The translations under genes and the position numbers were made by a program. From a virus, in the IMG/VR virus record IMGVR_UViG_3300029977_000004, positions 1 through 47,312 of that record: a DNA stretch of 47,312 nt; one strand, written 5' to 3'. Positions 40,782 through 46,585 of the stretch are shown piece after piece (the stretch's first letter is position 1; every line of letters begins with the position of its first letter). The notes under the pieces are model-generated. The model worked only from the letters and a program-made list of their open reading frames with translations. It did no database searches and was not told where the DNA came from.

Positions 40782-41686
40782 AACAGCCATTTAGACTTGC
40801 TACCGAATCTTTTCTCGATCTTACTTTCAAAATAACTTTTTATGGTGTTATAAACACGCGAATATAAAGTTGGGAAAGTTTTACCTAACTCTCTCTGAGC
40901 TGTTTCGTTAAGTTGTTGCGCGGTATCTTCGGCTATCTGATCTGCTATTTCGTATAACTGTTTTTTGATAGCTGACTCGGACAAAGTTACATCGAAAACT
41001 AGTTCGTTATATTTCTTTTCGAAAAGACGATCTGCTTTGTCTACTAAATCTTCTATCTCTTTCGTTAGTACGCTGGGTCCAAAAATATTTTGTATCGTGT
41101 CTATAACGTCTTGTTTAACCATTGCTTCTACGTAAAAAGATTTTTTCTTTACGTGTTTAAGAAGCTCGTCGAGAGCATCTTCTTTCTGTTCGAGTTTTTT
41201 CTTGACAACTTCTTCCGTGAGAAAACCTAAAGCTTCGTCGATTTTTCGTTTACGTTTGATCTCTTCGGGGGTTTGTCGTTGAGGTAAAGCAACACTTTTA
41301 GCGTACCATTCTAAATACTTTTTGAACGTATTTTTAACTTTATCTCTATCTTCTTTTGTCCATTGACCAGATACCCATTTTATACCGCTCATATACGTAT
41401 TCGCGGCAGAAAACGCTACTTTATCAATTATACCTGACACGTCAGTACTTGTACTTGTCTTTTCGTATTTCTCTTTAAACTGTTTCTCTAACCATCCCGC
41501 TATATTCTTTCCTTCCGCGTCGGGTATACTAACGTTTCGGTACCATTTAAGAATATCCCTTAACTCGTTAACCATTTCGTTAATCTTTTGTAACCGCTCG
41601 TTTTCTATCGATTGAGTCTGTTCTTCGGATTTCTTCTGCTCTTTTTCGCCTTCTGTTTGAGCTGCTCTTAACCATTTATTTCTCAC
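40778..41686 (-). CDS. Helical protein of unknown function beginning with the KWLR motif
   Basis: The product has 302 residues from GTG at 41686, which has AAGGAGG at perfect spacing. A longer frame from ATG at 41746 has no comparable site. It begins (M)RNKWLRAAQ and ends SKSKWLL, so the motif sits at both ends. Most is charged helix (KKKLEQKEDALDELLKHVKKK, then ETAQRELGKTF). The stop overlaps the start of the large protein (ATGA). No catalytic motif is seen. Its relation to the large protein (shared KWL motif, shared upstream sequence) suggests a common role, perhaps as virion-packaged or injected proteins. Confidence 0.65.
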   Translation of the reverse strand: MRNKWLRAAQTEGEKEQKKSEEQTQSIENERLQKINEMVNELRDILKWYRNVSIPDAEGKNIAGWLEKQFKEKYEKTSTSTDVSGIIDKVAFSAANTYMSGIKWVSGQWTKEDRDKVKNTFKKYLEWYAKSVALPQRQTPEEIKRKRKIDEALGFLTEEVVKKKLEQKEDALDELLKHVKKKSFYVEAMVKQDVIDTIQNIFGPSVLTKEIEDLVDKADRLFEKKYNELVFDVTLSESAIKKQLYEIADQIAEDTAQQLNETAQRELGKTFPTLYSRVYNTIKSYFESKIEKRFGSKSKWLL

Positions 41687-41742
41687 GGATATTCCTCCTT
41701 GTTTTAAACTACTTTGTTTTTCAAATTCGCCGCTGTAACCTC

Positions 41743-42225
41743 TCATCTCTTAGCTGATTCTTGTATTTCAGGCGGTATCTTTGATTTGTCAAAATCAAAA
41801 TATTCAGAGAAATAGTATGAATAATAAGGACTTTTTGATATACCTCGTATTAACTTGATGGGTACTTCTATACCATACTGTTCCGACCGCTGCGCAAGAA
41901 GATAAGATTTCGCCGGATCTTTAGATGCTTCTTGTATTAACCTCTTAGATAATTTGCCTCGGTTGATCAGTTCGCTAACAAATTTCCCTCCCAGGCCAAA
42001 TCTAACGGCGTAGTCTATCGCTTTGTCGGGATATGTGTCAACGTGCTTTAATAACGGTTCTATAAACTCATAAAGGAAAGGTAAGTTGAGTTCTTGATGT
42101 TCGTAATGTAACACGTCGGAAATAAACCTTAAAACGTAGTCGGTCTCTTCCTCGAATACACCGCCCTCAAACGATCTTTCAATTATATCTAGTAGCTTAC
42201 GTGGTTCGAAACGGTCCTTTCCCAT
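41743..42225 (-). CDS. Protein with repeats shared with the large multi-domain protein
   Basis: The product has 160 residues. Residues 90-158 hold two 29-residue repeats and end in FDFDKSKIPPEIQESAKR, nearly the same as residues 581-597 of the large protein. The base sequence at 41706-41866 is roughly 78 percent identical by eye to 38950-39112. In the large gene the frame continues through TGG into GEFEKQSSL; here the Trp codon is TGA and one base is missing, so the frame ends. It is the first gene of the leftward series, preceded by AAAGGAAGG. Confidence 0.65.
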   Translation of the reverse strand: MGKDRFEPRKLLDIIERSFEGGVFEEETDYVLRFISDVLHYEHQELNLPFLYEFIEPLLKHVDTYPDKAIDYAVRFGLGGKFVSELINRGKLSKRLIQEASKDPAKSYLLAQRSEQYGIEVPIKLIRGISKSPYYSYYFSEYFDFDKSKIPPEIQESAKR

Positions 42226-43215
42226 CTTTTAAAAACCTTCCTTTTTAAACCTGCTAAAAGTAGAATCCTGGTACCTTTCTTGATCCCTTTTCCTCTCGGG
42301 GCCCTTTCCTGAAGGATAGGGTTGACCTTTTCTTAAAAATATTTATGCCGCCTAACATTAAATAGGATTTGTTTTTCCGAGTCTTGTCGGAAAATAGTTC
42401 TCGGTAAATAACATATAACCCTCTTTCGATAGGAAAAGTTCCTCCCCGAAAGATTTAAATACAACTTGATCTTCCTGAGAAGCCTTTGGTTCTTTGGAAA
42501 GTCGGCGAGTTTAATCGAAAATACGCCTTTTAGAATGTTAAAGTTGTAAGTAAATCGTTCCTCCTGATCGGAAAGTTTCGTCTTTATTTGAAAATTATAC
42601 TTTCGGGGAAAAGTTTGAAAAATTTCCTGTTTAACCCTTTTTTAAGTAAATAATACAGTTTTTTTGGGAATCCCCTTCCGAAAGTCCCCCACTCCCTCGA
42701 GAAAAAGGCTTCTTTTTAAAACGTGATTTTAATGTTTGATCTTTAGGTGAACCTTTGGGGAAAGTTGAATAGTTGAGAGTTGAAAATATACCGTACTTTT
42801 GAGAGAGCCGTTTTCTTAAAGAGAAAATTTGTCTTTTAATACGAAAGTTGTTAAAAATGTACTCTTAATCGAATAACCTTTTGCCGAAAGTTTGAAAGTT
42901 GTTCCTTTGCTTGGTTGGCTCTCCCGGAGTTAGTTGCCTAAACCCTCCTTTGAAGTTGGGTTTGTACTAACCGTACTATAGTTGTTGACCCGATTACACT
43001 TTTTTTTGTTTGTTACCCCGGAATCTTGCGCCTTTAATTGTACCTTTTGATTGGATTTTGATTGTACCCTTGACCGCGTGCCCTTTCGAAGTTGTCGCTT
43101 TGAAAATGTGCCCTAACCGTACTTTTGGTTTTGATTGGGGTTGGTTGCTTTGATCGTGCTTTTATATCGTACTTTTGATCATATCTTTGATCGGGATTGG
43201 CTGCTGGTGGCAACG
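42226..43215. other. Non-coding divergent control region
   Basis: No convincing gene lies between the leftward and rightward series; the one frame above 60 codons (43034-43252, minus) is Pro/Gln-rich, has no ribosome site and runs into the leader. GAAAGT or GAAAGA occurs about ten times between 42440 and 42900. Between 42790 and 43190 a looser motif GTACYYTTGAYY recurs, together with six copies of TTTGATY (43040-43200). An 8-base hairpin pairs 42373-42380 with 42387-42394. Promoters in both directions must lie here; a possible rightward one is TTGGTT, 16 bases, TATATC (near 43143-43170). The repeats could be regulator sites or iterons of an origin. Confidence 0.5.
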
Positions 43216-43250
43216 GCGGGCCGGTTGGATAGCTTGTCCGATCGGCTCGC
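43216..43250 (+). promoter_or_regulatory. Heptaloop hairpin 1
   Basis: A 14-base stem pairs 43216-43229 with 43237-43250, including three G-U pairs, around the 7-base loop TAGCTTG. It is the first of seven such hairpins in the rightward arm and lies in the leader of the first gene. Confidence 0.6.
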
Positions 43251-43257
43251 AATTTTT

Positions 43258-43283
43258 ATCCGGAGGAAACTTTTCCTCCGGAT
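43258..43283 (+). promoter_or_regulatory. 12-base perfect palindrome in the first leader
   Basis: ATCCGGAGGAAA at 43258-43269 is followed after two bases by its exact reverse complement at 43272-43283. The short centre suits a protein-binding operator as well as an RNA hairpin. It contains GGAGG, but no start codon follows at ribosome-site distance. Confidence 0.6.
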
Positions 43284-43284
43284 G

Positions 43285-43333
43285 ACCGCTAGGTTGATCC
43301 GGCGGGGCCTAGCGGTAGTACATTCTCCGTCGG
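43285..43333 (+). promoter_or_regulatory. Pseudoknot leader, class A, copy 1
   Basis: A perfect 9-base stem (43285-43293 with 43308-43316) closes the 14-base loop TTGATCCGGCGGGG. Loop bases 43299-43307 can pair with 43325-43333 (seven Watson-Crick and two G-U pairs), ending just before the AAGGAGG of the next gene. The same fold with a different stem sequence occurs at 43661-43710. Confidence 0.65.
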
Positions 43334-43350
43334 GAAGGAGGTGAGTAAAA

Positions 43351-43578
43351 ATGGCAGGAATCTACAAAATCGTAGATATAAAAACAGGTCAAGTCGTCAA
43401 GGTTATAGGCTACCTTCGCGACTTAAAAGCAGCGATCCGTTGGAGTGAAACACACAAAGGTGATCCAGACGTTTCCTTGCTAATGAAGCAGATTAATGAA
43501 CAGCTGGAACCTCGCGGGCTCAAACTCATCCGCGAGGACCCACCTTGCAAAATCGACATTAGTGGCTTGCTCGAATAA
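43351..43578 (+). CDS. Small right-arm protein, family 1 (copy 1)
   Basis: The product has 75 residues and follows AAGGAGGTGAG. It begins MAGIYKIVDIKTGQVV, then LRDLKAAI, and ends KIDISGLLE. It belongs to one family with the products at 44984 and 46341: an N-terminal hairpin of two strands, a helix (LMKQINEQLEP) and a C-terminal strand pattern. Inside the coding region CCTCGCGG (43510-43517) pairs perfectly with 43530-43537. No known domain is recognised. As first gene of an outward, probably early, transcript it may act in host takeover; that is inference. Confidence 0.75.
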   Translation: MAGIYKIVDIKTGQVVKVIGYLRDLKAAIRWSETHKGDPDVSLLMKQINEQLEPRGLKLIREDPPCKIDISGLLE

Positions 43579-43584
43579 CTCAAT

Positions 43585-43617
43585 AAGGAGGTAGGGCTGG
43601 TTAGGCTCTACCTCCTT
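43585..43617 (+). terminator. Heptaloop hairpin 2, possible terminator
   Basis: A 10-base perfect stem (43585-43594 with 43608-43617) extends by three pairs (one G-U) to the loop TGGTTAG at 43598-43604. It begins 6 bases after the stop of the first gene. There is no T-run, so transcript-end protection or processing is as likely as termination. Confidence 0.55.
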
Positions 43618-43623
43618 GCTTGC

Positions 43624-43660
43624 CTACCTAAAGGGATCGCTTGATGGTCCCTTTAGGTAG
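43624..43660 (+). promoter_or_regulatory. 13-base perfect hairpin between genes 1 and 2
   Basis: CTACCTAAAGGGA at 43624-43636 pairs perfectly with 43648-43660 around an 11-base loop. It lies directly between heptaloop hairpin 2 and the second pseudoknot leader, making three structures in a row. Confidence 0.6.
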
Positions 43661-43710
43661 ACCTGTCGGTTGGTCCGGCAGGGCCGACAGGTTAAAAATT
43701 CTCTGCCGGA
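43661..43710 (+). promoter_or_regulatory. Pseudoknot leader, class A, copy 2
   Basis: A perfect 9-base stem (43661-43669 with 43684-43692) closes the 14-base loop TTGGTCCGGCAGGG. Loop bases 43674-43683 pair with 43701-43710 over 10 bases with one G-U pair, directly before AAAGGAGG. Compared with copy 1 the stem sequence differs but pairing is kept, and one loop pair changes from G-C to A-T together. A promoter reading (TTGGTC, 17 bases, TAAAAA) is also possible. Confidence 0.7.
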
Positions 43711-43725
43711 AAGGAGGTGATAGGT

Positions 43726-44454
43726 ATGTTAAAAGCGTGGACACCGAGCGACAGTTGCCAAAGTTGGTCCTTGTATCAGAAGATCCGAGATGCGGGGATC
43801 AGCTCAGTCAATCAACTACTGGACACGATCAACGCAAAACTACCTCGCAAGTTGTTCGGTAATAATAACCTCGATGAGAGTGCAACCAGACAAATTTGCA
43901 AGGCATACTGGGACCGCGTTCGTGAAAAGTTCAGGTTTGGGTCGGAATACGAAGGTTGGTTCGTCCCGGTGCAAGTTGTATCAATTGAAGAGTTCAAGGC
44001 CAAGACACTCCAGCTCATCGGGGCTGGATTGTGGAAGTTGAAACTGAACATGTTATCTGAGAGCGACGAAGGTGTAATCCGAGCTCGTTTGACCGCGTTA
44101 AAGGAGGCCGTAAGATTGGCCTCCAAGTTCCGTGAGGTGTATATATGTCAGAGTTGCTATGGGCTCAATATTAGGGATATGCGTCTTGCGGATGTGGTTA
44201 CATTCAGTACTAAAGGCGAGTCTTTCGAGCGGCTGTTACTTGGAGAAGATCAGGTGTGGTTTGTAAAACATACAAGGGGGGACTACACCTGGTACGTTTA
44301 CTTCGGGGACGGAAACGTTCCCGAAACGCTGGATTATCGGGTTGATGTGAAAGTTGATTCTGGCGGGAACTTTTACATCTTCCCGCTGGATGATCTCAGC
44401 GAACTGCTAGATCCGCAAGACTTTGAAACGATTAAAGCCTTGGTCGGCAAGTAA
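43726..44454 (+). CDS. Unknown right-arm protein
   Basis: The product has 242 residues from ATG at 43726, after AAAGGAGGTGAT; a GTG nine bases earlier is inside the ribosome site and is rejected. It is the largest gene of this arm. It is mixed alpha/beta, with a basic helical middle (FRSG-like EKFRFGSEYEG, LTALKEAVRLASKF), one CQSC pair near residue 145 and an aromatic beta region (VWFVKHTRGDYTWYVYFG). No family is recognised. The base composition is richer in G and C than the leftward genes, and several perfect inverted repeats lie within it (for example around GGAGGCC near 44104-44126). Confidence 0.7.
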   Translation: MLKAWTPSDSCQSWSLYQKIRDAGISSVNQLLDTINAKLPRKLFGNNNLDESATRQICKAYWDRVREKFRFGSEYEGWFVPVQVVSIEEFKAKTLQLIGAGLWKLKLNMLSESDEGVIRARLTALKEAVRLASKFREVYICQSCYGLNIRDMRLADVVTFSTKGESFERLLLGEDQVWFVKHTRGDYTWYVYFGDGNVPETLDYRVDVKVDSGGNFYIFPLDDLSELLDPQDFETIKALVGK

Positions 44455-44470
44455 GGCCAAGGCTTTTTTT
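44434..44470 (+). terminator. Intrinsic terminator overlapping the end of gene 2
   Basis: AAAGCCTTGG at 44434-44443 pairs with CCAAGGCTTT at 44457-44466, and a run of seven T follows (44464-44470). The stop codon lies in the loop. This is the only classical terminator with a T-run found in the rightward arm, so it probably divides the arm into two transcripts or attenuates it. Confidence 0.75.
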
Positions 44471-44550
44471 GCCTTCCTCGCTGACTGATTGACCCGTTTA
44501 AGAGGACCGACCTCCAAGAACAAAAAGGAGGCCGGGGGAGGTAAATAAAC

Positions 44551-44847
44551 ATGAAAAAACAAAAACAAAAACAAAACAAGGCGGTTGTAAGACCGCCGAA
44601 AGTGACCACGATCGCACAAAAGATCGTGGTCGTCAAAAATTACTTGGCGGAGCAATTCCGCCAAGTAGGCATTGAGGAGGCGAATACAAGCCTCCTCAGT
44701 AAAGTCGTAGTTGCAGTCCTCAGCAAGGTGGCTGAGGCTGAGGGCTGTAAGATTGAGGACTTGTTGACAGAGGTACGAGTGGTAAAACCCACACCTTCTG
44801 ACCCGGCCATAATGTTTAGAGGCCGGGTCGTTGTGTGGTGGTTATAA
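44551..44847 (+). CDS. 98-residue protein whose coding region is a chain of hairpins
   Basis: The frame follows GGGGGAGGT and encodes a basic N-terminus (KKQKQKQNKAVVRPPK) and a helical middle (TIAQKIVVVKNYLAEQF, LLSKVVVAVLSKVAEAEG). The base sequence is odd: perfect inverted repeats of 6, 10, 11, 9, 7 and 9 bases follow one another from 44580 to 44829, and an 8-base palindrome covers the stop codon. The frame may be translated and the RNA also functional. The alternating hairpins could equally mean that the main product is a structured RNA. No protein family is recognised. Confidence 0.6.
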   Translation: MKKQKQKQNKAVVRPPKVTTIAQKIVVVKNYLAEQFRQVGIEEANTSLLSKVVVAVLSKVAEAEGCKIEDLLTEVRVVKPTPSDPAIMFRGRVVVWWL

Positions 44848-44852
44848 CCACC
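44580..44852 (+). repeat. Array of consecutive perfect hairpins within a gene
   Basis: Arms: 44580-44585 with 44592-44597; 44604-44613 with 44622-44631; 44641-44651 with 44657-44667; 44673-44681 with 44690-44698; 44718-44724 with 44731-44737; 44800-44808 with 44821-44829; 44837-44844 with 44845-44852. Each is perfect, with loops of 5-12 bases except the last, a palindrome. The arms are unrelated to one another, so this is not a CRISPR or simple tandem repeat. Confidence 0.75.
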
Positions 44853-44873
44853 GTACGGTCCTCGGCAACGGCG

Positions 44874-44966
44874 GACGAGCCTGTTGGGCTCGTCTGACCT
44901 AGGCCGGTTAGCCAGACCGGTCTAGGTCAGGCCGCGGGCTCCGTAAGGAGCCCTAATCCGGGCCTG
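44874..44966 (+). promoter_or_regulatory. Leader of gene 4 with heptaloop hairpin 3
   Basis: Three structures follow each other: an 8-base hairpin (44874-44881 with 44887-44894); a 14-base stem with one G-U pair (44895-44908 with 44916-44929) around the heptaloop TAGCCAG; and a 7-base hairpin with GTAA loop (44936-44942 with 44947-44953). The last is enclosed by CAGGCC (44928-44933) with GGCCTG (44961-44966). The final strand lies immediately before AAAGGAGG. Confidence 0.65.
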
Positions 44967-44983
44967 AAAGGAGGTGATTAAGT

Positions 44984-45217
44984 ATGAGACTGTACAGAAT
45001 CGTCAAGAAAGATACAGGCGAGGTAATAAAAGAGATCGGACATTTGTCCGATCTCAAAGCTGCGGTCGGGATACAGCCAAGTCAGTTTGTGATCGTAAAA
45101 CAGCTCATCCGCACGATTAATGCTCAACTCGATCCGAAAGGTCTTCAACTCACATGGATCGAGGATCCTAATGCTGGTCTTGGTGCAAAAATCGATGTTG
45201 AAAATTTGTTAAAATGA
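44984..45217 (+). CDS. Small right-arm protein, family 1 (copy 2)
   Basis: The product has 77 residues and follows AAAGGAGGTGAT. It begins MRLYRIVKKDTGEVIKEIG, then LSDLKAAV, IRTINAQLDPKGLQL and ends KIDVENLLK. It is clearly related to the product at 43351 and more distantly to that at 46341. Within the gene GAGATCGGAC (45032-45041) pairs perfectly with 45046-45055, and CTCGATCC (45128-45135) with 45156-45163. The second hairpin is at the same protein position (LDPKGLQL) as the one in the first copy, but with different bases. The function is unknown. Confidence 0.75.
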   Translation: MRLYRIVKKDTGEVIKEIGHLSDLKAAVGIQPSQFVIVKQLIRTINAQLDPKGLQLTWIEDPNAGLGAKIDVENLLK

Positions 45218-45241
45218 TCCGGCCGCAGTCTTAGTCCATAG

Positions 45242-45266
45242 GGGGCAGGAGGTGTACTCCTGCCCC
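45242..45266 (+). terminator. 10-base perfect hairpin after gene 4
   Basis: GGGGCAGGAG at 45242-45251 pairs perfectly with 45257-45266 around a 5-base loop. Two T bases follow, too few for a strong terminator. It lies 25 bases after the stop. Confidence 0.5.
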
Positions 45267-45284
45267 TTACCTCGCCAGGTCTGT

Positions 45285-45355
45285 TTACATAAGCTGACTA
45301 GCTGGGTCAGTTTATGTAACCGGGCTCTGGTCGGTAAGACCAAATCTAAGCCCGG
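45285..45355 (+). promoter_or_regulatory. Leader of gene 5 with heptaloop hairpin 4
   Basis: A 14-base stem with one G-U pair (45285-45298 with 45306-45319) closes the heptaloop TAGCTGG. Directly after it CCGGGCT (45320-45326) pairs with AGCCCGG (45349-45355), enclosing a 5-base hairpin (45328-45332 with 45338-45342). The arrangement and the 14-base stem match the leader of gene 4, although the stem sequences are unrelated. The last strand ends just before AAAGGAGG. Confidence 0.65.
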
Positions 45356-45372
45356 AAAGGAGGTGAATAACC

Positions 45373-45681
45373 ATGACAGATAAAGAGAAATGTATAGTAT
45401 GTGACCGAGTTGTGGAAGACGGATGGGCGAAAATCAACGGAACAACCGTCTGCGAAGAATGTTTGTTCAAACTTGTGAAAGCCGTGACACGCGGGTTGGA
45501 TTGGGACTGGGTACGTGGTGATTGTATTGTGTGCGAACATGAGTACGAAGGTGCTCCGGTGAGTATGAACTTGATCGTGTGCAAAGAATGCTTGTTTGAT
45601 TTGTTATCTTTGTACTTTGATACTGACGGAACATGGTCCGACGAGGAAGAAACTGAGGAAGTCGAAACTGAGGTTAAATAG
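45373..45681 (+). CDS. Double zinc-ribbon protein
   Basis: The product has 102 residues and follows AAAGGAGGTGA. It holds two copies of one motif: CIVCDRVVEDGW with VCEECLFKLV, and CIVCEHEYEGAP with VCKECLFDLL. Each is CxxC-(about 16-17)-CxxC and should bind one zinc ion. The C-terminus is strongly acidic (DEEETEEVETEV). The duplication is evident from the repeated ECLF. Such small zinc proteins often bind host proteins or nucleic acids; no specific target can be named. Confidence 0.75.
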   Translation: MTDKEKCIVCDRVVEDGWAKINGTTVCEECLFKLVKAVTRGLDWDWVRGDCIVCEHEYEGAPVSMNLIVCKECLFDLLSLYFDTDGTWSDEEETEEVETEVK

Positions 45682-45694
45682 TCTTAGTAATTCG

Positions 45695-45719
45695 GGGCGG
45701 GTCTTGTTAGGACCCGCCC
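45695..45719 (+). terminator. Heptaloop hairpin 5
   Basis: GGGCGGGTC at 45695-45703 pairs perfectly with 45711-45719 around the 7-base loop TTGTTAG. It begins 13 bases after the stop of gene 5. There is no T-run beyond TTGTAT. Confidence 0.6.
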
Positions 45720-45749
45720 TTGTATAGACCTGGAAAGGAGGGTAATCTT

Positions 45750-45950
45750 ATGAAAAATTTGGCTGAAGAATTAACTGAGACCTGGGTCAATTTTAGGTAC
45801 AAAGATCCGTACGAGACGGTTTATCGGAAAGCTGTAAAAGTTACCGAAGAATGTGATCGTGTAGTCAGACTGTGCAAATGGGCCAAAGAACTTGTTAGTA
45901 ACCTCGAAAGAAAACTTGAGGAAAAAGAATCTGTAACCAAGTCTAGTTAG
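45750..45950 (+). CDS. Small helical right-arm protein
   Basis: The product has 66 residues from ATG at 45750, after GAAAGGAGGGT; an earlier in-frame start lies before the ribosome site and is rejected. It is a charged helical protein (RKAVKVTEECDRVVRLCKWA, then LVSNLERKLEEKE). The stop codon TAG forms the last three bases of the heptaloop of the next hairpin. No family is recognised. Confidence 0.65.
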   Translation: MKNLAEELTETWVNFRYKDPYETVYRKAVKVTEECDRVVRLCKWAKELVSNLERKLEEKESVTKSS

Positions 45951-45958
45951 GACTTGGT
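45936..45958 (+). terminator. Heptaloop hairpin 6 overlapping a stop codon
   Basis: ACCAAGTC at 45936-45943 pairs perfectly with 45951-45958 around the loop TAGTTAG. The 5' arm is coding sequence and the loop ends with the stop codon of the preceding gene (45948-45950), so a terminating ribosome would cover or open the hairpin. Confidence 0.6.
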
Positions 45959-45997
45959 CTGTAACCAAATCTAGATCAAGTAAGGAGGTAATTAGGT

Positions 45998-46252
45998 ATG
46001 AAAGTCGCGTTACGAGTATCTATAGACGATACGCCAGGTCTAACTGAGCAGCTTGTTGCAATGTTCGGAATACCGGTGTGTTCAGAATATCGTACCTACT
46101 GGTTTCGTTATACCTGGATATTCGATAGCATGGAAGAAGCGTTGAAAGCTGAAAAGATTGCTCAAAGTATCGTAGGTGAACATGGAAGTACTGAGATATT
46201 AGGACCTGATGATAATGTCGAAGAAGAAGAAAAAAATGAGGATGAAGACTAA
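45998..46252 (+). CDS. Small acidic right-arm protein
   Basis: The product has 84 residues and follows AAGGAGGTAA. The first 70 residues look like a ferredoxin-like alpha/beta fold (MKVALRVSIDDTPGLTEQL, YWFRYTWIFDSMEEALKAE). The last 15 are nearly all Glu and Asp (NVEEEEKNEDED). Acidic tails of this kind occur in small phage inhibitors and DNA mimics, but no target is evident. No family is recognised. Confidence 0.65.
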   Translation: MKVALRVSIDDTPGLTEQLVAMFGIPVCSEYRTYWFRYTWIFDSMEEALKAEKIAQSIVGEHGSTEILGPDDNVEEEEKNEDED

Positions 46253-46270
46253 ATCAAGACTTGGTTTACC

Positions 46271-46323
46271 AAACGTAACCTTACCTTGACCGGGTTACGT
46301 TTGTAACTAAATTCAGGTCAAGG
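46271..46323 (+). promoter_or_regulatory. Pseudoknot leader, class B, copy 1
   Basis: A perfect 10-base stem (46271-46280 with 46293-46302) closes a 12-base loop. CCTTGACC in the loop (46284-46291) pairs perfectly with GGTCAAGG (46316-46323), which lies directly before AAGGAGG. TTGACC, 16 bases, TAAATT could instead be read as a promoter. A near-identical copy lies at 46874-46924. Confidence 0.7.
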
Positions 46324-46340
46324 AAGGAGGTGAATAAAGA

Positions 46341-46553
46341 ATGAGAATCTACAAAATAATACGTAATAGCGATGGTCAAGTTGTGTTCCAAGGTAAACTT
46401 TCTGAACTTAAGACTTACTTCAATGTTGACCCTAAGAAAAATGTAGTTGTGAAATCTTTCCTTAACAAAGTTCAGAAAGTACTTGGCGACAAATATACTT
46501 TGTCCGTAGAAGAGTACTCGTCACTAACTCTACCTAAAGACCTTACCGAATAA
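46341..46553 (+). CDS. Small right-arm protein, family 1 (copy 3)
   Basis: The product has 70 residues and follows AAGGAGGTGA. It begins MRIYKIIRNSDGQVVFQGK, then LSELKTYF, VKSFLNKVQKVLGD and ends LTLPKDLTE. The N-terminal pattern and spacing place it in the family of the products at 43351 and 44984, though it is the most divergent. A 6-base hairpin (GACAAA with TTTGTC) lies in the coding region near the position of the hairpins in the other copies. The function is unknown. Confidence 0.7.
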   Translation: MRIYKIIRNSDGQVVFQGKLSELKTYFNVDPKKNVVVKSFLNKVQKVLGDKYTLSVEEYSSLTLPKDLTE

Positions 46554-46578
46554 AAGGTAAGGTTGTTATAAGGTAGAG
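46528..46578 (+). terminator. Nested hairpin over the end of gene 8
   Basis: CTCTACCT (46528-46535) pairs with AGGTAGAG (46571-46578); inside, ACCTTACC (46540-46547) pairs with GGTAAGGT (46556-46563). Both stems are perfect. The stop codon of gene 8 lies in the inner loop. No T-run follows. Confidence 0.55.
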
Positions 46579-46585
46579 AAATAAA

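Noticed and set aside
43034-43252. 72-codon minus-strand frame in the control region
   Set aside because: No ribosome site, low-complexity Pro/Gln/Arg composition that mirrors the TTTGAT and GTAC repeats of the opposite strand, and it runs into the rightward leader.
43294-43322. Rightward sigma-70 promoter within the first class A loop
   Set aside because: TTGATC is present, but 17 bases later there is only AGTACA. The class B copies fit a promoter better, so I record that possibility there and do not call a promoter here.
44580-44852. CRISPR-like array
   Set aside because: The inverted repeats all have different sequences, with no repeated unit or regular spacer.
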